Assembly (NCBI RefSeq): GCF_030503615.1
Contig: NZ_CP129963.1
Span: 3,906,001 to 3,970,000, forward strand
DNA: 64,000 nt
Direction: 5' to 3'
Origin: Sphingobacterium sp. BN32
Lineage (GTDB): Bacteria > Bacteroidota > Bacteroidia > Sphingobacteriales > Sphingobacteriaceae
Position numbers and translations under genes: made by a program. The stretch's first letter is position 1; each line of letters starts with the position of its first letter. The notes under the pieces are model-generated. The model was not told the origin of the DNA, did not search any database, and saw only the letters and a program-made list of their open reading frames with translations. Shown piece by piece: positions 53,109-61,672 of the stretch.

Positions 53109-54845
53109 ATGAGTGCTTTTCAAATAAAAGAAAACCCAGAAGTTTATGATGCTATTGTTGTCGGCTCGGGTGCTGGTGGTGGCATGGCGGGCTATATTCT
53201 AGCGAATGCTGGTTTGAAGGTATTGATGCTGGAAGCCGGTCCTTTCTTTGACCCAGCCAAAGATGCCTTACAGATGCGCTGGCCTTGGGAGTCTCCACGT
53301 CGCGGCGCAGCGACTACTCGTCCCTTTGGCGACTTTGATGCTGCCTATGGCGGATGGCAACTCGATGGTGAACCCTATAGCACCGTCGCTGGAACCGAAT
53401 TCGAATGGTTCAGAGCGCGGATGCTCGGCGGAAGAACAAACCATTGGGGCCGTATTTCCTTACGTATGGGTCCTGACGATTTCCAACCCACGGACGGCAT
53501 CACCGATCCCTGGCCCATCAGCTATGAGGAAGTGAAACCATTTTACGACCGAGTAGACCGTATGATCGGCATCTATGGAACTGTTGAAGGCATTCATAAC
53601 GAACCGGACGGAATCTTTATGAAACCGCCAAAACCGCGTTTAAATGAACTTTACATTGCGCGCGGAGCTCGCAAAGCAGGAGTTCCTGTTATTCCTGGCC
53701 GGGGCGCTGTCCTTACCGAAGCCTCCTCCGAGATCAAAGGCCGAGGAACCTGTTTCTACTGCGGACAATGCGGAAGGGCCTGTAAAGTCTATGGCGACTT
53801 CTCCTCATCCTCCTGTCTTGTTATACCGGCTATGAAAACCGGCAATCTAAAAGTCATCGACAATGCGATGGTTCGTGAGGTGTTGACCAATGATGAAGGA
53901 CTAGCAACCGGAGTTTCCTATATGAATACCAAGGACTTACAAGAATATACAGCAAAGGGCAAAACAGTTATTTTAGGAGCCAGTGCCTGCGAAAGTGCGA
54001 GACTGATGCTCAACTCAAAGTCCGCAGCACATCCGGCCGGTGTTGGAAATAGTAGCGGACTGGTCGGCAAGTACTTGCACGATTCCACCGGAGCCAGCTT
54101 ATCCGGCTTTCTACCACAGTTATTGGATAGAAAGCGCTATAACGAAGATGGCACGGGCAGTGTACATATTTACTCGCCATGGTGGGGTGACCATAGCAAA
54201 CTCAACTTTCCGCGAGGCTATCATATCGAATATGGTGGCGGTATGCGCATGCCATCGTATGGCTCTTTCAACGGTGTACCGAGCATCAACGGAAAAGTGC
54301 CTGACAAAAATGGAGAACCAAAAGATGGCGGAGGTTATGGTGCTTCATTGAAGCAAGACTATCGCCGATTCTATGGTGCAAACGTGGGGATGGCAGGGCG
54401 TGGCACGGCTCTAGCCCGCAAGGATAACTATTGCGAGATTGATCCCAGCCGCGTCGATAAGTTTGGAATCCCGGTACTGCGCTTCCACTATAAATGGGCA
54501 AACGAAGAAATAGTGCAGGCGAAACATATGCAGGAGACTTTTCAGGCGATCATGCATGAAATGGGCGCTATCATCACCTCATCTATCCCTGGTGCAGATA
54601 CCCTATATGGCTTAGAAGCTCCCGGAAAGATTATCCATGAAGGCGGCACGACCCGGATGGGGAATGACCCGAAAACATCGGTCTTGAATAAATGGGGCCA
54701 GGCACATGATTGCAACAATCTCTATGTAGTTGATGCGGGTCCTTTCGTGCAACAAGGCGATAAGAACCTGACCTGGACGATCCTAGCCTTATCCATGCGT
54801 ACGGCAGAATACATCTTAGAACAAAAAAACAAATTAAACAGCTAA
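53109..54845 (+). CDS. GMC-family oxidoreductase (gluconate/sugar dehydrogenase large-subunit type)
   Basis: The product has 578 residues. The FAD-binding motif VVGSGAGGGMAGYILANAG is at about 16-34, RMLGGRTNHWGRISLRM follows at about 107, and the C-terminal catalytic block contains HEGGTTRMGNDPKT and VVDAGPFVQQGDKNLTWTILALSMR. The CFYCGQCGRACKVYG segment (about 217) is Cys-rich, possibly binding a metal or cluster. The gene for the gluconate-2-dehydrogenase subunit-3-like protein follows after seven bases. It probably oxidises a sugar or sugar acid in the periplasm, exported through its partner. Confidence 0.88.
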   Translation: MSAFQIKENPEVYDAIVVGSGAGGGMAGYILANAGLKVLMLEAGPFFDPAKDALQMRWPWESPRRGAATTRPFGDFDAAYGGWQLDGEPYSTVAGTEFEWFRARMLGGRTNHWGRISLRMGPDDFQPTDGITDPWPISYEEVKPFYDRVDRMIGIYGTVEGIHNEPDGIFMKPPKPRLNELYIARGARKAGVPVIPGRGAVLTEASSEIKGRGTCFYCGQCGRACKVYGDFSSSSCLVIPAMKTGNLKVIDNAMVREVLTNDEGLATGVSYMNTKDLQEYTAKGKTVILGASACESARLMLNSKSAAHPAGVGNSSGLVGKYLHDSTGASLSGFLPQLLDRKRYNEDGTGSVHIYSPWWGDHSKLNFPRGYHIEYGGGMRMPSYGSFNGVPSINGKVPDKNGEPKDGGGYGASLKQDYRRFYGANVGMAGRGTALARKDNYCEIDPSRVDKFGIPVLRFHYKWANEEIVQAKHMQETFQAIMHEMGAIITSSIPGADTLYGLEAPGKIIHEGGTTRMGNDPKTSVLNKWGQAHDCNNLYVVDAGPFVQQGDKNLTWTILALSMRTAEYILEQKNKLNS

Positions 54846-54852
54846 TCGAGCG

Positions 54853-55491
54853 ATGAACAGAAGAGATTCATTAAAAGCCTTAGGGCTTATTGCTGCAGGC
54901 TCTAGCGTAATGGCAGGAGCATGTAAAGACGATAAAACAAATGCGAAGAATGCTACGGTAAATGCAGGCGATAAACTTCCGGGTGTGCAAGACTTCGAAC
55001 ATGAGCGCACGCAGGAACTCTTGGACGAAACCTTCTTTACTCAACATGAAATGGCGACCATCACCGTGCTTGCCGATATTATCATTCCAAAGGATGAAAT
55101 CTCCGGATCTGCCTCTGAGGCCGGTGTACCGGCTTTCATCGAATTTATGGTCAAAGATATTCCAAGCAATCAGGTACCGATGCGTGGCGGATTACGTTGG
55201 TTGGATATACAGTCGCAGAAGCGTTTTTCCAACCCATTTATCAAATGCAAAAAAGAAGAACAACTGGCCTTAGTCGATGATATCGCCTATCCGGAAAAAG
55301 CAAAACCGGAGATGATGCAGGGCGTGGCGTTTTTCACTTTGATGCGCAATTTCACATCCTCAGGCTTTTTCACCAGCGAAATGGGAATTAAGGACTTGGG
55401 TTATGTCGGGAATAAGCCCAACCTGTGGAACGGTGTACCGGACGATATCATGATCGCTCATGGTTTCGACCCTACAAAATTTCTGGGCTAG
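54853..55491 (+). CDS. Gluconate 2-dehydrogenase subunit 3-family protein with twin-Arg-like signal
   Basis: The product has 212 residues and starts MNRRDSLKALGLIAAGSSVMAGAC, combining a twin-arginine pattern with a possible lipobox. The body carries DETFFTQHEMATITVLADIIIPKDE and GVPAFIEFMVKDIP, hallmarks of the family. It is the small partner of the GMC oxidoreductase and may carry the cofactor-loaded enzyme through the Tat system. No cytochrome c subunit gene follows. Confidence 0.88.
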   Translation: MNRRDSLKALGLIAAGSSVMAGACKDDKTNAKNATVNAGDKLPGVQDFEHERTQELLDETFFTQHEMATITVLADIIIPKDEISGSASEAGVPAFIEFMVKDIPSNQVPMRGGLRWLDIQSQKRFSNPFIKCKKEEQLALVDDIAYPEKAKPEMMQGVAFFTLMRNFTSSGFFTSEMGIKDLGYVGNKPNLWNGVPDDIMIAHGFDPTKFLG

Positions 55492-55505
55492 TCGTACAGT
55501 TTGCA

Positions 55506-55540
55506 AGAACGAACAGGGATACCCTGTTGGTTCTATTTTT
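55506..55540 (+). terminator. Terminator of the GMC operon
   Basis: AGAAC-G-AACAGGG, loop ATA, CCCTGTT-G-GTTCT, followed by ATTTTT, lies 15 bases past the stop codon. Confidence 0.85.
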
Positions 55541-55833
55541 CATGTTAACTATTTGATTCCTCCTGCTCGATTTATTATCTGAGGAGATTATTCAATTTAA
55601 ATTTTGCTCCTCCTATGTTTGTATAATATAATCTAAGTGAAGAAGAGCGAGAGCAGATTTTGCTTTAAATAGCCTTATGGTATATTCAAGAAAAGAGACT
55701 GCCTCCTCTTCTTTAACCTTTTAGAATCTGAACAGAATGTAAGGAATTTGCTCATTATTATGAGTCTTATAGCCAGTATATCCAGTCTGGAGAAAAGATG
55801 AAGAAAGGTTATCACTAACCTAAACCATGTAAG
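55541..55833 (+). other. Structured non-coding region before the IS110 transposase
   Basis: There is no open frame in this 293-base stretch. It has several short paired elements: GAGGAG / CTCCTC, GAAGAAGAG (about 55639) with CTCTTCTT (about 55706) enclosing an inner AGCA / TGCT stem, CCAG / CTGG near 55775-55790, and AGGTT-ATCACT-AACCT at about 55806-55821. In IS110-group elements this region is expected to hold the left end and the bridge RNA. Confidence 0.4.
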
Positions 55834-56873
55834 ATGAAGGTATTATTAAATCAGACAGTAGGAATTGATGTTGCACAAAATGAATTAGTTGTATCGCTTG
55901 GTAGAATGGATGAACAGATCAGCATAGAAGTCTATGCCTACAAAGTATTTCCCAATACTAAAAAAGGGTTTTCAAGTCTTGTCGCCTGGGTAAATAAACA
56001 GACATCAACTAGAACAGAAGTACGGTATGTAATGGAAGCAACAGGAGTTTACCATGAATCCTTAGCCTACTATCTTTACAGTATTCGAAAACAAGTCAGC
56101 ATCGTTTTGCCAAACAAGATCAGTAATTATGCAAAAACACTTGACATAAAAACCATTATTGATAAGAGCGCTTCACAAGCGATTGCTAGATTTGGTTTAG
56201 AAAGGCAATTGGAAGTGTGGCAACCTCCTTTAAAAATATTTAATGATTTGAGACAGCTTTGTCGGGAACGTGAGCAGCTTGTACATGAGCGTACAATGTT
56301 GAAAAATCAACTGCACGCAGAACGTACTTCTGCAACTTCAAGTGAAAGCTCAGTTAATCGAACTAAAAAAGAATAGCTCTTATTGATTTGCAGGAAAAGG
56401 AGATTAGAGGCGAAATTGCTATCCTCATCAAAGGAGATAAAACTCTAGTAGAAAAGATGAAAATAGTATATTCAATTCCGGGAATAGGAAATCTGACTGC
56501 TGTAACAATTATCGCCGAAACTAACGGATTCGAGTTAATAAAGAATAAAAGACAGTTGGTTAGTTATGCAGGATTAGATGTAAGAGAAAAGATATCTGGA
56601 ACTTCAGTGAAATCCAAACCCCGAATATCCAAGCGTGGTAATCGGAAGTTAAGGAAAGTAATGCACTTTCCTGCACTGGCTGCAATAAGAACCGATGAAA
56701 GGTTTAGAGATATTTTCTTAAGAATAGTTTCAAGGCATGGAATTAAAATGAAAGCTATAGTTGCCATCCAAAGAAAACTGCTGAAACTGACTTTTATCTT
56801 ATGGAAAAATAATTCCTATTATAATTCAGAGCACGAGTATCAAATTATTCCATTTCAGGAAGTATCATTATAA
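55834..56873 (+). mobile_element. IS110-family insertion sequence, transposase split by a frame change
   Basis: The first part (55834-56376, 180 residues) has the DEDD RuvC-like start: GIDVAQNELVVSLG, VMEATGVYHE, and IIDKSASQAIARFGLERQL. The second part (frame resuming before 56388, to 56873) has the Transposase_20 domain YSIPGIGNLTAVTIIAETNGF and LVSYAGLDVREKISG with the conserved Ser region. Together they give the normal length of about 345. The two frames meet at ACTAAAAAAGAATAG, where a -1 shift restores RIALIDLQEK. IS110 elements lack clear inverted ends, so the borders cannot be fixed by eye. A short GC hairpin follows at 56877-56903. Confidence 0.85.
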
Positions 56874-56962
56874 AAAAGGGGAAGTTTATAAGTCACTCCC
56901 CCTATAATGTGTTTAAGAGGTTTAGCTTTTAGCTCAAGCCCTCAACTCTTTTTACATTTTAT

Positions 56963-57994
56963 TTATTTGTAATATTTCTTTTTAAGCCACAAGCTTATCT
57001 TTACTAATAATATCAGAACGGGAACTTCTACCAATGGCCCAATTACGCCTACAAATGCCTGAGGTGACTGGATTCCGAATACAGCTATGGACACTGCAAT
57101 AGCTAGTTCAAAATTGTTTCCTGTGGCTGTAAATGCAATTGCTGCATTTTTGTCGTACGGAACATTCAAAGATTTATTGATAAAGAAGCTTACGAAAAAC
57201 ATTAGTACAAAATAGATGACTAACGGTATAGCGACCGTAATGACATCCATTGGCAACTCTATTATTTTATCACCTTTAAGACTGAACATTAATACTATGG
57301 TAAACAATAATGCGTATAATGTAATCGGCGATATTTTGGGCACAAATTTACGGTTATACCATTCAATGCCTTTGGATTTAACAAGTAAGTAACGGCTAAG
57401 AAAACCAGTCAAGAAAGGGATCCCTAAATAAATCATTACACTTTCAGTCACGTCTTTTATAGATACGCTTACATTGAAACTTGCCAAGCCTAATCTGTTT
57501 GGCAGTACATGGATAAACAGCCAAACTAAGAAACTATAAGAAAATACCTGAAAGATGCTGTTTAATGCAATTAATAAGGCTGCATATTCTCTGTTACCTT
57601 TTGCAAGGTCATTCCATACTATGACCATTGCAATACATCTTGCCAAGCCTATCAATATCAAGCCAATCATATAATCAGGCTCATTTCTTAGAAAAAGAAT
57701 GGCTAATCCGAACATTAAAATAGGCCCGATAATCCAGTTCAATAATAAAGAAATACTAACAACTTTTGTATCCTTCAATACTATAGGCAGTAACGAATAA
57801 TCCACCTTTGCCAGTGGCGGGTACATCATCAATATCAAACCTATTGCCAACGGAATATTTGTAGTGCCGACAGATAGTGTATTTGTAATATTTGAAATAC
57901 CCGGAAAGAAATATCCTAAGCCTAGGCCAAGAGCCATAGCTAGAAATATCCATAAAGTTAGATATCTGTCTAAGAATTTTAGTTTTGGTTGCAT
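56963..57994 (-). CDS. acr3: ACR3-family arsenite efflux permease
   Basis: The product has 343 residues with ten hydrophobic helices. ACR3 landmarks include [55 protein letters not shown] with the conserved functional Cys, and [24 protein letters not shown] near the end. It expels arsenite through the inner membrane. Its start lies three bases past the end of the arsC-type gene, as the last gene of the ars operon. The region is more AT-rich than its neighbours, consistent with acquisition. Confidence 0.93.
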   Translation of the reverse strand: MQPKLKFLDRYLTLWIFLAMALGLGLGYFFPGISNITNTLSVGTTNIPLAIGLILMMYPPLAKVDYSLLPIVLKDTKVVSISLLLNWIIGPILMFGLAILFLRNEPDYMIGLILIGLARCIAMVIVWNDLAKGNREYAALLIALNSIFQVFSYSFLVWLFIHVLPNRLGLASFNVSVSIKDVTESVMIYLGIPFLTGFLSRYLLVKSKGIEWYNRKFVPKISPITLYALLFTIVLMFSLKGDKIIELPMDVITVAIPLVIYFVLMFFVSFFINKSLNVPYDKNAAIAFTATGNNFELAIAVSIAVFGIQSPQAFVGVIGPLVEVPVLILLVKISLWLKKKYYK

Positions 57995-57997
57995 CGG

Positions 57998-58612
57998 CTA
58001 TGTAGTAATTTTTGAAAAAACATAAAACATTTCCGATGCTATCTGTAAGCTTCTTTTTGAATATATCTTTGTCTGTTCGGAAGTGTTATCTGAAATTTTA
58101 GGATCTTCAAATGTGATGGGAATTCTTTTTTCCGCCCCAGCGATAAATGGACATCCACCATCTGCTTGTGAACAGGTCATTATAGCTACAAAAGCAGAGA
58201 CTGGATTAAAAGGATTGTCATACTTTTTAGAAAATCCAATTATCGGTTGGGAATTATCACTATATTTTATAGCATAAACAGGATTGGAGCCATCATTTAT
58301 TTTGAAAATATTAAATCCCTGATCGGATAATGTTTCTGCTACTTTTGGAAATAATGCGGTTTCTTCAGTACCTCCTGAATAGCAAATCACATTCTCAATA
58401 CCGAAATGAGAGGCTGCTACTTGTGCCCAAACCTGTGATAAATGACTCCTTCGCGAATTATGGGTACAAATGAAATTTATATTTATTTGCTGCTTGCTAT
58501 TTATTTTTAATTGAATAAAATCAATCAACGGCTGCAAGGTACTTTTACGCTCATCGTTATTGATTTTCTCCCATTCTAACTGTTGAATTGTCTCTGATAA
58601 TGTTGGATACAT
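57998..58612 (-). CDS. arsC: Arsenate reductase of the low-molecular-weight phosphatase family
   Basis: The product has 204 residues. The P-loop is CTHNSRRSHLSQVWA (Cx5R), with YSGGTEETALFPKVAETL and the late MTCSQADGGCPFIAGAEKRIPITFEDP carrying the additional cysteines and the catalytic Asp region. Bacteroidota ars operons usually carry this type. It reduces arsenate to arsenite for export by the permease encoded next. It lies between DUF6428 and acr3. Confidence 0.88.
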   Translation of the reverse strand: MYPTLSETIQQLEWEKINNDERKSTLQPLIDFIQLKINSKQQININFICTHNSRRSHLSQVWAQVAASHFGIENVICYSGGTEETALFPKVAETLSDQGFNIFKINDGSNPVYAIKYSDNSQPIIGFSKKYDNPFNPVSAFVAIMTCSQADGGCPFIAGAEKRIPITFEDPKISDNTSEQTKIYSKRSLQIASEMFYVFSKITT

Positions 58613-58630
58613 AGATATTCGATTTAGGGT

Positions 58631-59104
58631 TTAACAGCATCCTGAATTTGGAGTGCATGAATTTGATTGATTTGCTGTTAATTCGGAAAGGCTTTTGTTT
58701 TGTTTTTCAGAAGGAATTCCGCAAGCATCCTGAGCCAAGCAGGCAGTCGCTTTGTTTTTCAGTACAAATGTATTTCCATTGAAATCCAAATCGTATTTAC
58801 CAATAGTATCGCTTTGATATTCCACTTCTATCTCCGCATCTTCAATTTCTAATTTATCTTCTGAAAGTTTAATTATACTTAATAGCTTTCCAGGTTTCAA
58901 CCTATGCTCATAATCATCAGCATTCCACAATTGAAAGTTGACTACTTTTTCCTTACGGATTACGCCGCCACAATCAATAAAATTTTTGATTATTTGCCCC
59001 ACTTCAGTAACGTGAAAGTGTTCAGGAACAAATGTTCCATTTTCTAATTGAAATTCAACATTTTCTAATGCTGGTAAAATTTCTTTGATTTCCGATAATT
59101 TCAT
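58631..59104 (-). CDS. DUF6428-family protein of the ars operon
   Basis: The product has 157 residues. It is acidic, without a signal peptide, and follows the DUF6428 pattern as I know it (LENVEFQLENGTFVPEHFHVTEVG and NFQLWNADDYEHRLKPGKLLSIIKLS). The Cys-rich C-terminus (ACLAQDACGIPSE and SGCC at the end) could bind arsenite or pass it on; that is inference. The gene has its own operator-like site upstream at 59142-59157. Function is not established. Confidence 0.8.
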   Translation of the reverse strand: MKLSEIKEILPALENVEFQLENGTFVPEHFHVTEVGQIIKNFIDCGGVIRKEKVVNFQLWNADDYEHRLKPGKLLSIIKLSEDKLEIEDAEIEVEYQSDTIGKYDLDFNGNTFVLKNKATACLAQDACGIPSEKQNKSLSELTANQSNSCTPNSGCC

Positions 59105-59141
59105 AATACTAACTTTTAAAATGATAATTAAATAACGATAT

Positions 59142-59157
59142 ATAGCAATATAACGAT
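59142..59157. promoter_or_regulatory. Second ArsR-type operator, inside the ars operon
   Basis: Read on the minus strand, ATCGTTATATTGCTAT matches the arsR-proximal site ATCGTAATATTGCGAT at 14 of 16 positions. It lies 37 bases before the DUF6428 start and suggests an internal arsenic-responsive promoter. Confidence 0.5.
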
Positions 59158-59178
59158 GTTAAAGTGTAAAAAAATGCC

Positions 59179-59508
59179 TTAGCAGCACTGCTTTACGTTT
59201 ACATCCTGATTGAAAAAGCCATTAAATTCCTCTTGAAATTGTTTCCATACCAGTTCGTCGATACAATAACATACAGATTTACCTTCAATTGAACCTTGGA
59301 TAATTCCTATGGTTTTTAATTCTTTTAAATGTTGTGAAATAGTTGCCTGTGCTAAACCTAATTCCTCAACCAGATCATTACAAATACATGCTTTTTGGTT
59401 GATAATATATTGCAGGATTGCTATTCTGGCTGGATGCCCTAAAACTTTAAGAAGCGATGCAAGTTTATTTTGCTCGTCTTTATATATTTCTGTTTTTGTT
59501 AATCCCAT
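59179..59508 (-). CDS. arsR: ArsR/SmtB-family metalloregulator
   Basis: The product has 109 residues. The winged HTH is ACICNDLVEELGLAQATISQHLKELKTIGIIQGSIEGKSVCYC; cysteines in CICN and CYC, and the C-terminal KQCC, are candidate arsenite ligands. It is first in the minus-strand ars operon, with a palindromic site overlapping its promoter. As in the family, apo-protein should repress and arsenite release it from DNA. Confidence 0.92.
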   Translation of the reverse strand: MGLTKTEIYKDEQNKLASLLKVLGHPARIAILQYIINQKACICNDLVEELGLAQATISQHLKELKTIGIIQGSIEGKSVCYCIDELVWKQFQEEFNGFFNQDVNVKQCC

Positions 59509-59524
59509 TTCTAAATTTATTTAC

Positions 59525-59558
59525 ATCGCAATATTACGATATTAAATTTAAATACAAA
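59525..59558 (-). promoter_or_regulatory. arsR promoter with overlapping operator
   Basis: On the minus strand TTTG (59558-59555) and, after 18 bases, TAATATTG (59536-59529) form a Bacteroidota-type promoter with one mismatch. The -7 element lies inside the 16-bp near-palindrome ATCGTAATATTGCGAT (59540-59525), 17 bases before the arsR ATG. Confidence 0.6.
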
Positions 59559-59815
59559 AGATTTTTATTTTTTTTGAAAGCTCACTATTATTCCCTTTAC
59601 AAAAACTTGGATCATAACACAGAATCTTTTCTTATAACTGATGAGCTTATAGAGAACGGTAGCTTGAAGAGTGCATAAATTTGAAAAAAAATATTTTTGC
59701 AAAATCAGCGTCAGTTTTCTAAATTCGGACCTGCAGACTCTGTATTTAACAGCCTTTGTCGCAAAATTTGAAACTATCATTGTGATCGCCATATATTTTA
59801 GTTCTGAATTCTGTT
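59559..59815. other. AT-rich gap, no supported gene
   Basis: Short open frames exist here but have no ribosome-binding site and very hydrophobic, codon-atypical products. It separates the ars operon from the NEW3 protein gene and probably holds its promoter. Confidence 0.5.
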
Positions 59816-60655
59816 ATGAAAACTATTATTTACAAAACCAAAAACCAAAAAAATCAATTTATTGTTGCTGTTTTCCTTTTCATAGCTTTTTGCACCGGCG
59901 TAATGCCTGCCGTCGCACAAAAAGGGAGCTTATCAGCGAATCTAATCAACTTAGAAGCAAGTGCTGCGGAAGTGTTCCGCTATCAATTGGAGCTCCGACA
60001 GGCGTATGAAAACCCGACGACTTATGAACTGAGCGCAGTCCTGCCGGATGGCTGGCAGGCAAATTTTACGGCGCAAGGAAGTGCGGTCCGCGCTATCCAA
60101 GTTAATAATAAGGATCCTTATCCAATTAGCGTGGAGATCTACCCCTCGCATTCCGTCAAAGCAGGCACCTATCCTATTCGGATCATTGCAAGGGCAGCTG
60201 CAGACACACTCTCGGTGGAACTCCAGGCAGTGATCAAGGGCAATTATAAGGTCTCCCTCAGCACGCCAGATTCGCGCCTTAATGAGACTGTGGTCGCCGG
60301 AGGCACGAAAACCATCAAACTCCTGTTAAAAAATGAAGGATCGTTGGATCTTAAAGACATCGATCTGAGTTCTAAAGTTCCTTCCAACTGGGAAGCACAG
60401 ATTAATCCTGCCAAAGTCGAAACGCTTGTGTCTGGAGCCATGCAGGAAGTCACGGTGAGTCTCAAAACGCCGGAGAGAACGATTGTCGGCGACTATATAG
60501 TGACTGTCGAGGCAAAGAACACGCACGGCAATGACTATAAGGATATTCGAATAACTGTCAAGGCTTCCCTTTTATCGGGATGGTTGGGGATATTGGCCAT
60601 TCTGATTGCCGTGAGCTTAGTCTATCTGCTGATTAAAAAGTATGGTCGCCGCTAA
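59816..60655 (+). CDS. NEW3-domain membrane-anchored protein linked to an ABC exporter
   Basis: The product has 279 residues. A signal or anchor segment ending VMPAVAQ is followed by two immunoglobulin-like NEW3 domains (LSAVLPDGWQANFTAQ near 68 and DLSSKVPSNWEAQINPAKVETLVSGAMQEVTVSL near 185). One C-terminal transmembrane helix (about 253-273) ends in a basic cluster KKYGRR. The mature domain lies outside the cytoplasm. ATP-binding and permease genes follow after 42 bases, so it is probably an accessory subunit of that exporter. Confidence 0.78.
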   Translation: MKTIIYKTKNQKNQFIVAVFLFIAFCTGVMPAVAQKGSLSANLINLEASAAEVFRYQLELRQAYENPTTYELSAVLPDGWQANFTAQGSAVRAIQVNNKDPYPISVEIYPSHSVKAGTYPIRIIARAAADTLSVELQAVIKGNYKVSLSTPDSRLNETVVAGGTKTIKLLLKNEGSLDLKDIDLSSKVPSNWEAQINPAKVETLVSGAMQEVTVSLKTPERTIVGDYIVTVEAKNTHGNDYKDIRITVKASLLSGWLGILAILIAVSLVYLLIKKYGRR

Positions 60656-60697
60656 CGATGGTTGATCTGGGACTCTGTTAAACCTTAAACATCAGAA

Positions 60698-61672
60698 ATG
60701 CAAGAGACGATCATTGAATTCCAATCCGTGAGCAAACGTTACGGCAATCACCACGCAGTGCAAGACTTGAATCTGCAGATTACCAAAGGTGAAATTTTTG
60801 GTCTACTTGGACCCAACGGAGCAGGTAAAACGACGACCATGTTCATGATCCTAGGACTGATAGAACCTACCCAAGGCCAAATCAATGTGATGGGCCGTTC
60901 TCCTTATCGCTCTGCCATCCATGTCAAGCGCGAGATCGGTTATCTGGCCGATACTATAGGATTTTATGAGCAAATGAGCGCAAAGGACAACCTTTCTTTC
61001 ATTGCTAGGCTCAATCAGGTTCCTAGCCAACATTTGGCCAGACGTGTGGACGATCTGTTGGATTTAGTGGGGCTATCAAATGTTGCAAATAATAAAACTG
61101 GCACATATTCCAGGGGAATGAAACAACGTTTAGGAATTGCGCAAGCACTAATCAAGCGTCCCCAAATTTTGATTCTGGACGAACCTACATTGGGCTTGGA
61201 TCCGCGGGGAGTTGAAGAGTTGCTAAATCTAGTGCAGCAATTGAACCGACAGTATGGTATGACAGTAATCATTTCCTCGCACCAACTTGATCAAGTGCAA
61301 AAAATCTGTCATCGAGTTGGCATTTTTATGCATGGAAAACTCCAGGCCATTGGAAGTATCAAAGAGCTTTCTGAGCAGCTCTCACTACAACTGGGGCATA
61401 ACTGCATTATCAAGTGGCATAAAGAAGCGACAGTGGACACCAAAGCGCTTGATGGTTTGCTCAGATCGCGTTTTACATGTTCGCAGATAAGTTGGGAACA
61501 GAACAGCCTAAGCATTACCACAACCGAATATTTGACTCCACAGTTGGTAGCCTGGTGTTCAAGTCAAGGCTTACCTATCATGCAAGTACAAAGTAATGAA
61601 TTGACATTACAAGAAATCTACGGCAAGTATTTTGAAAATGAAAAAAGCAGAACAAAAAGCACCGCTATTTGA
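60698..61672 (+). CDS. ABC-2-type transporter ATP-binding protein
   Basis: The product has 324 residues. Walker A is GPNGAGKTTTMFM (about 38-50), the signature is YSRGMKQRLGIAQAL, Walker B LILDEPTLGLDPRG, and the H-loop IISSHQLDQV. The YSRGM signature and long C-terminal extension (about 230-324) are usual for drug and NosF/GldA-like exporters. The permease gene overlaps its 3' end by about 35 bases. Substrate not predictable. Confidence 0.92.
   Translation: MQETIIEFQSVSKRYGNHHAVQDLNLQITKGEIFGLLGPNGAGKTTTMFMILGLIEPTQGQINVMGRSPYRSAIHVKREIGYLADTIGFYEQMSAKDNLSFIARLNQVPSQHLARRVDDLLDLVGLSNVANNKTGTYSRGMKQRLGIAQALIKRPQILILDEPTLGLDPRGVEELLNLVQQLNRQYGMTVIISSHQLDQVQKICHRVGIFMHGKLQAIGSIKELSEQLSLQLGHNCIIKWHKEATVDTKALDGLLRSRFTCSQISWEQNSLSITTTEYLTPQLVAWCSSQGLPIMQVQSNELTLQEIYGKYFENEKSRTKSTAI

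Noticed and set aside
56355..56376. Programmed A_AAA_AAG frameshift site in the transposase
   Set aside because: The A6G run is present, but the zero frame does not place codons in the canonical register, and IS110 transposases are not known to need a frameshift; kept only as a question in findings.
59565..59792. 75-codon minus-strand frame between arsR and the NEW3 gene
   Set aside because: Very AT-rich with Phe/Tyr/Lys-heavy product, no ribosome-binding site, and the position expected for promoters.
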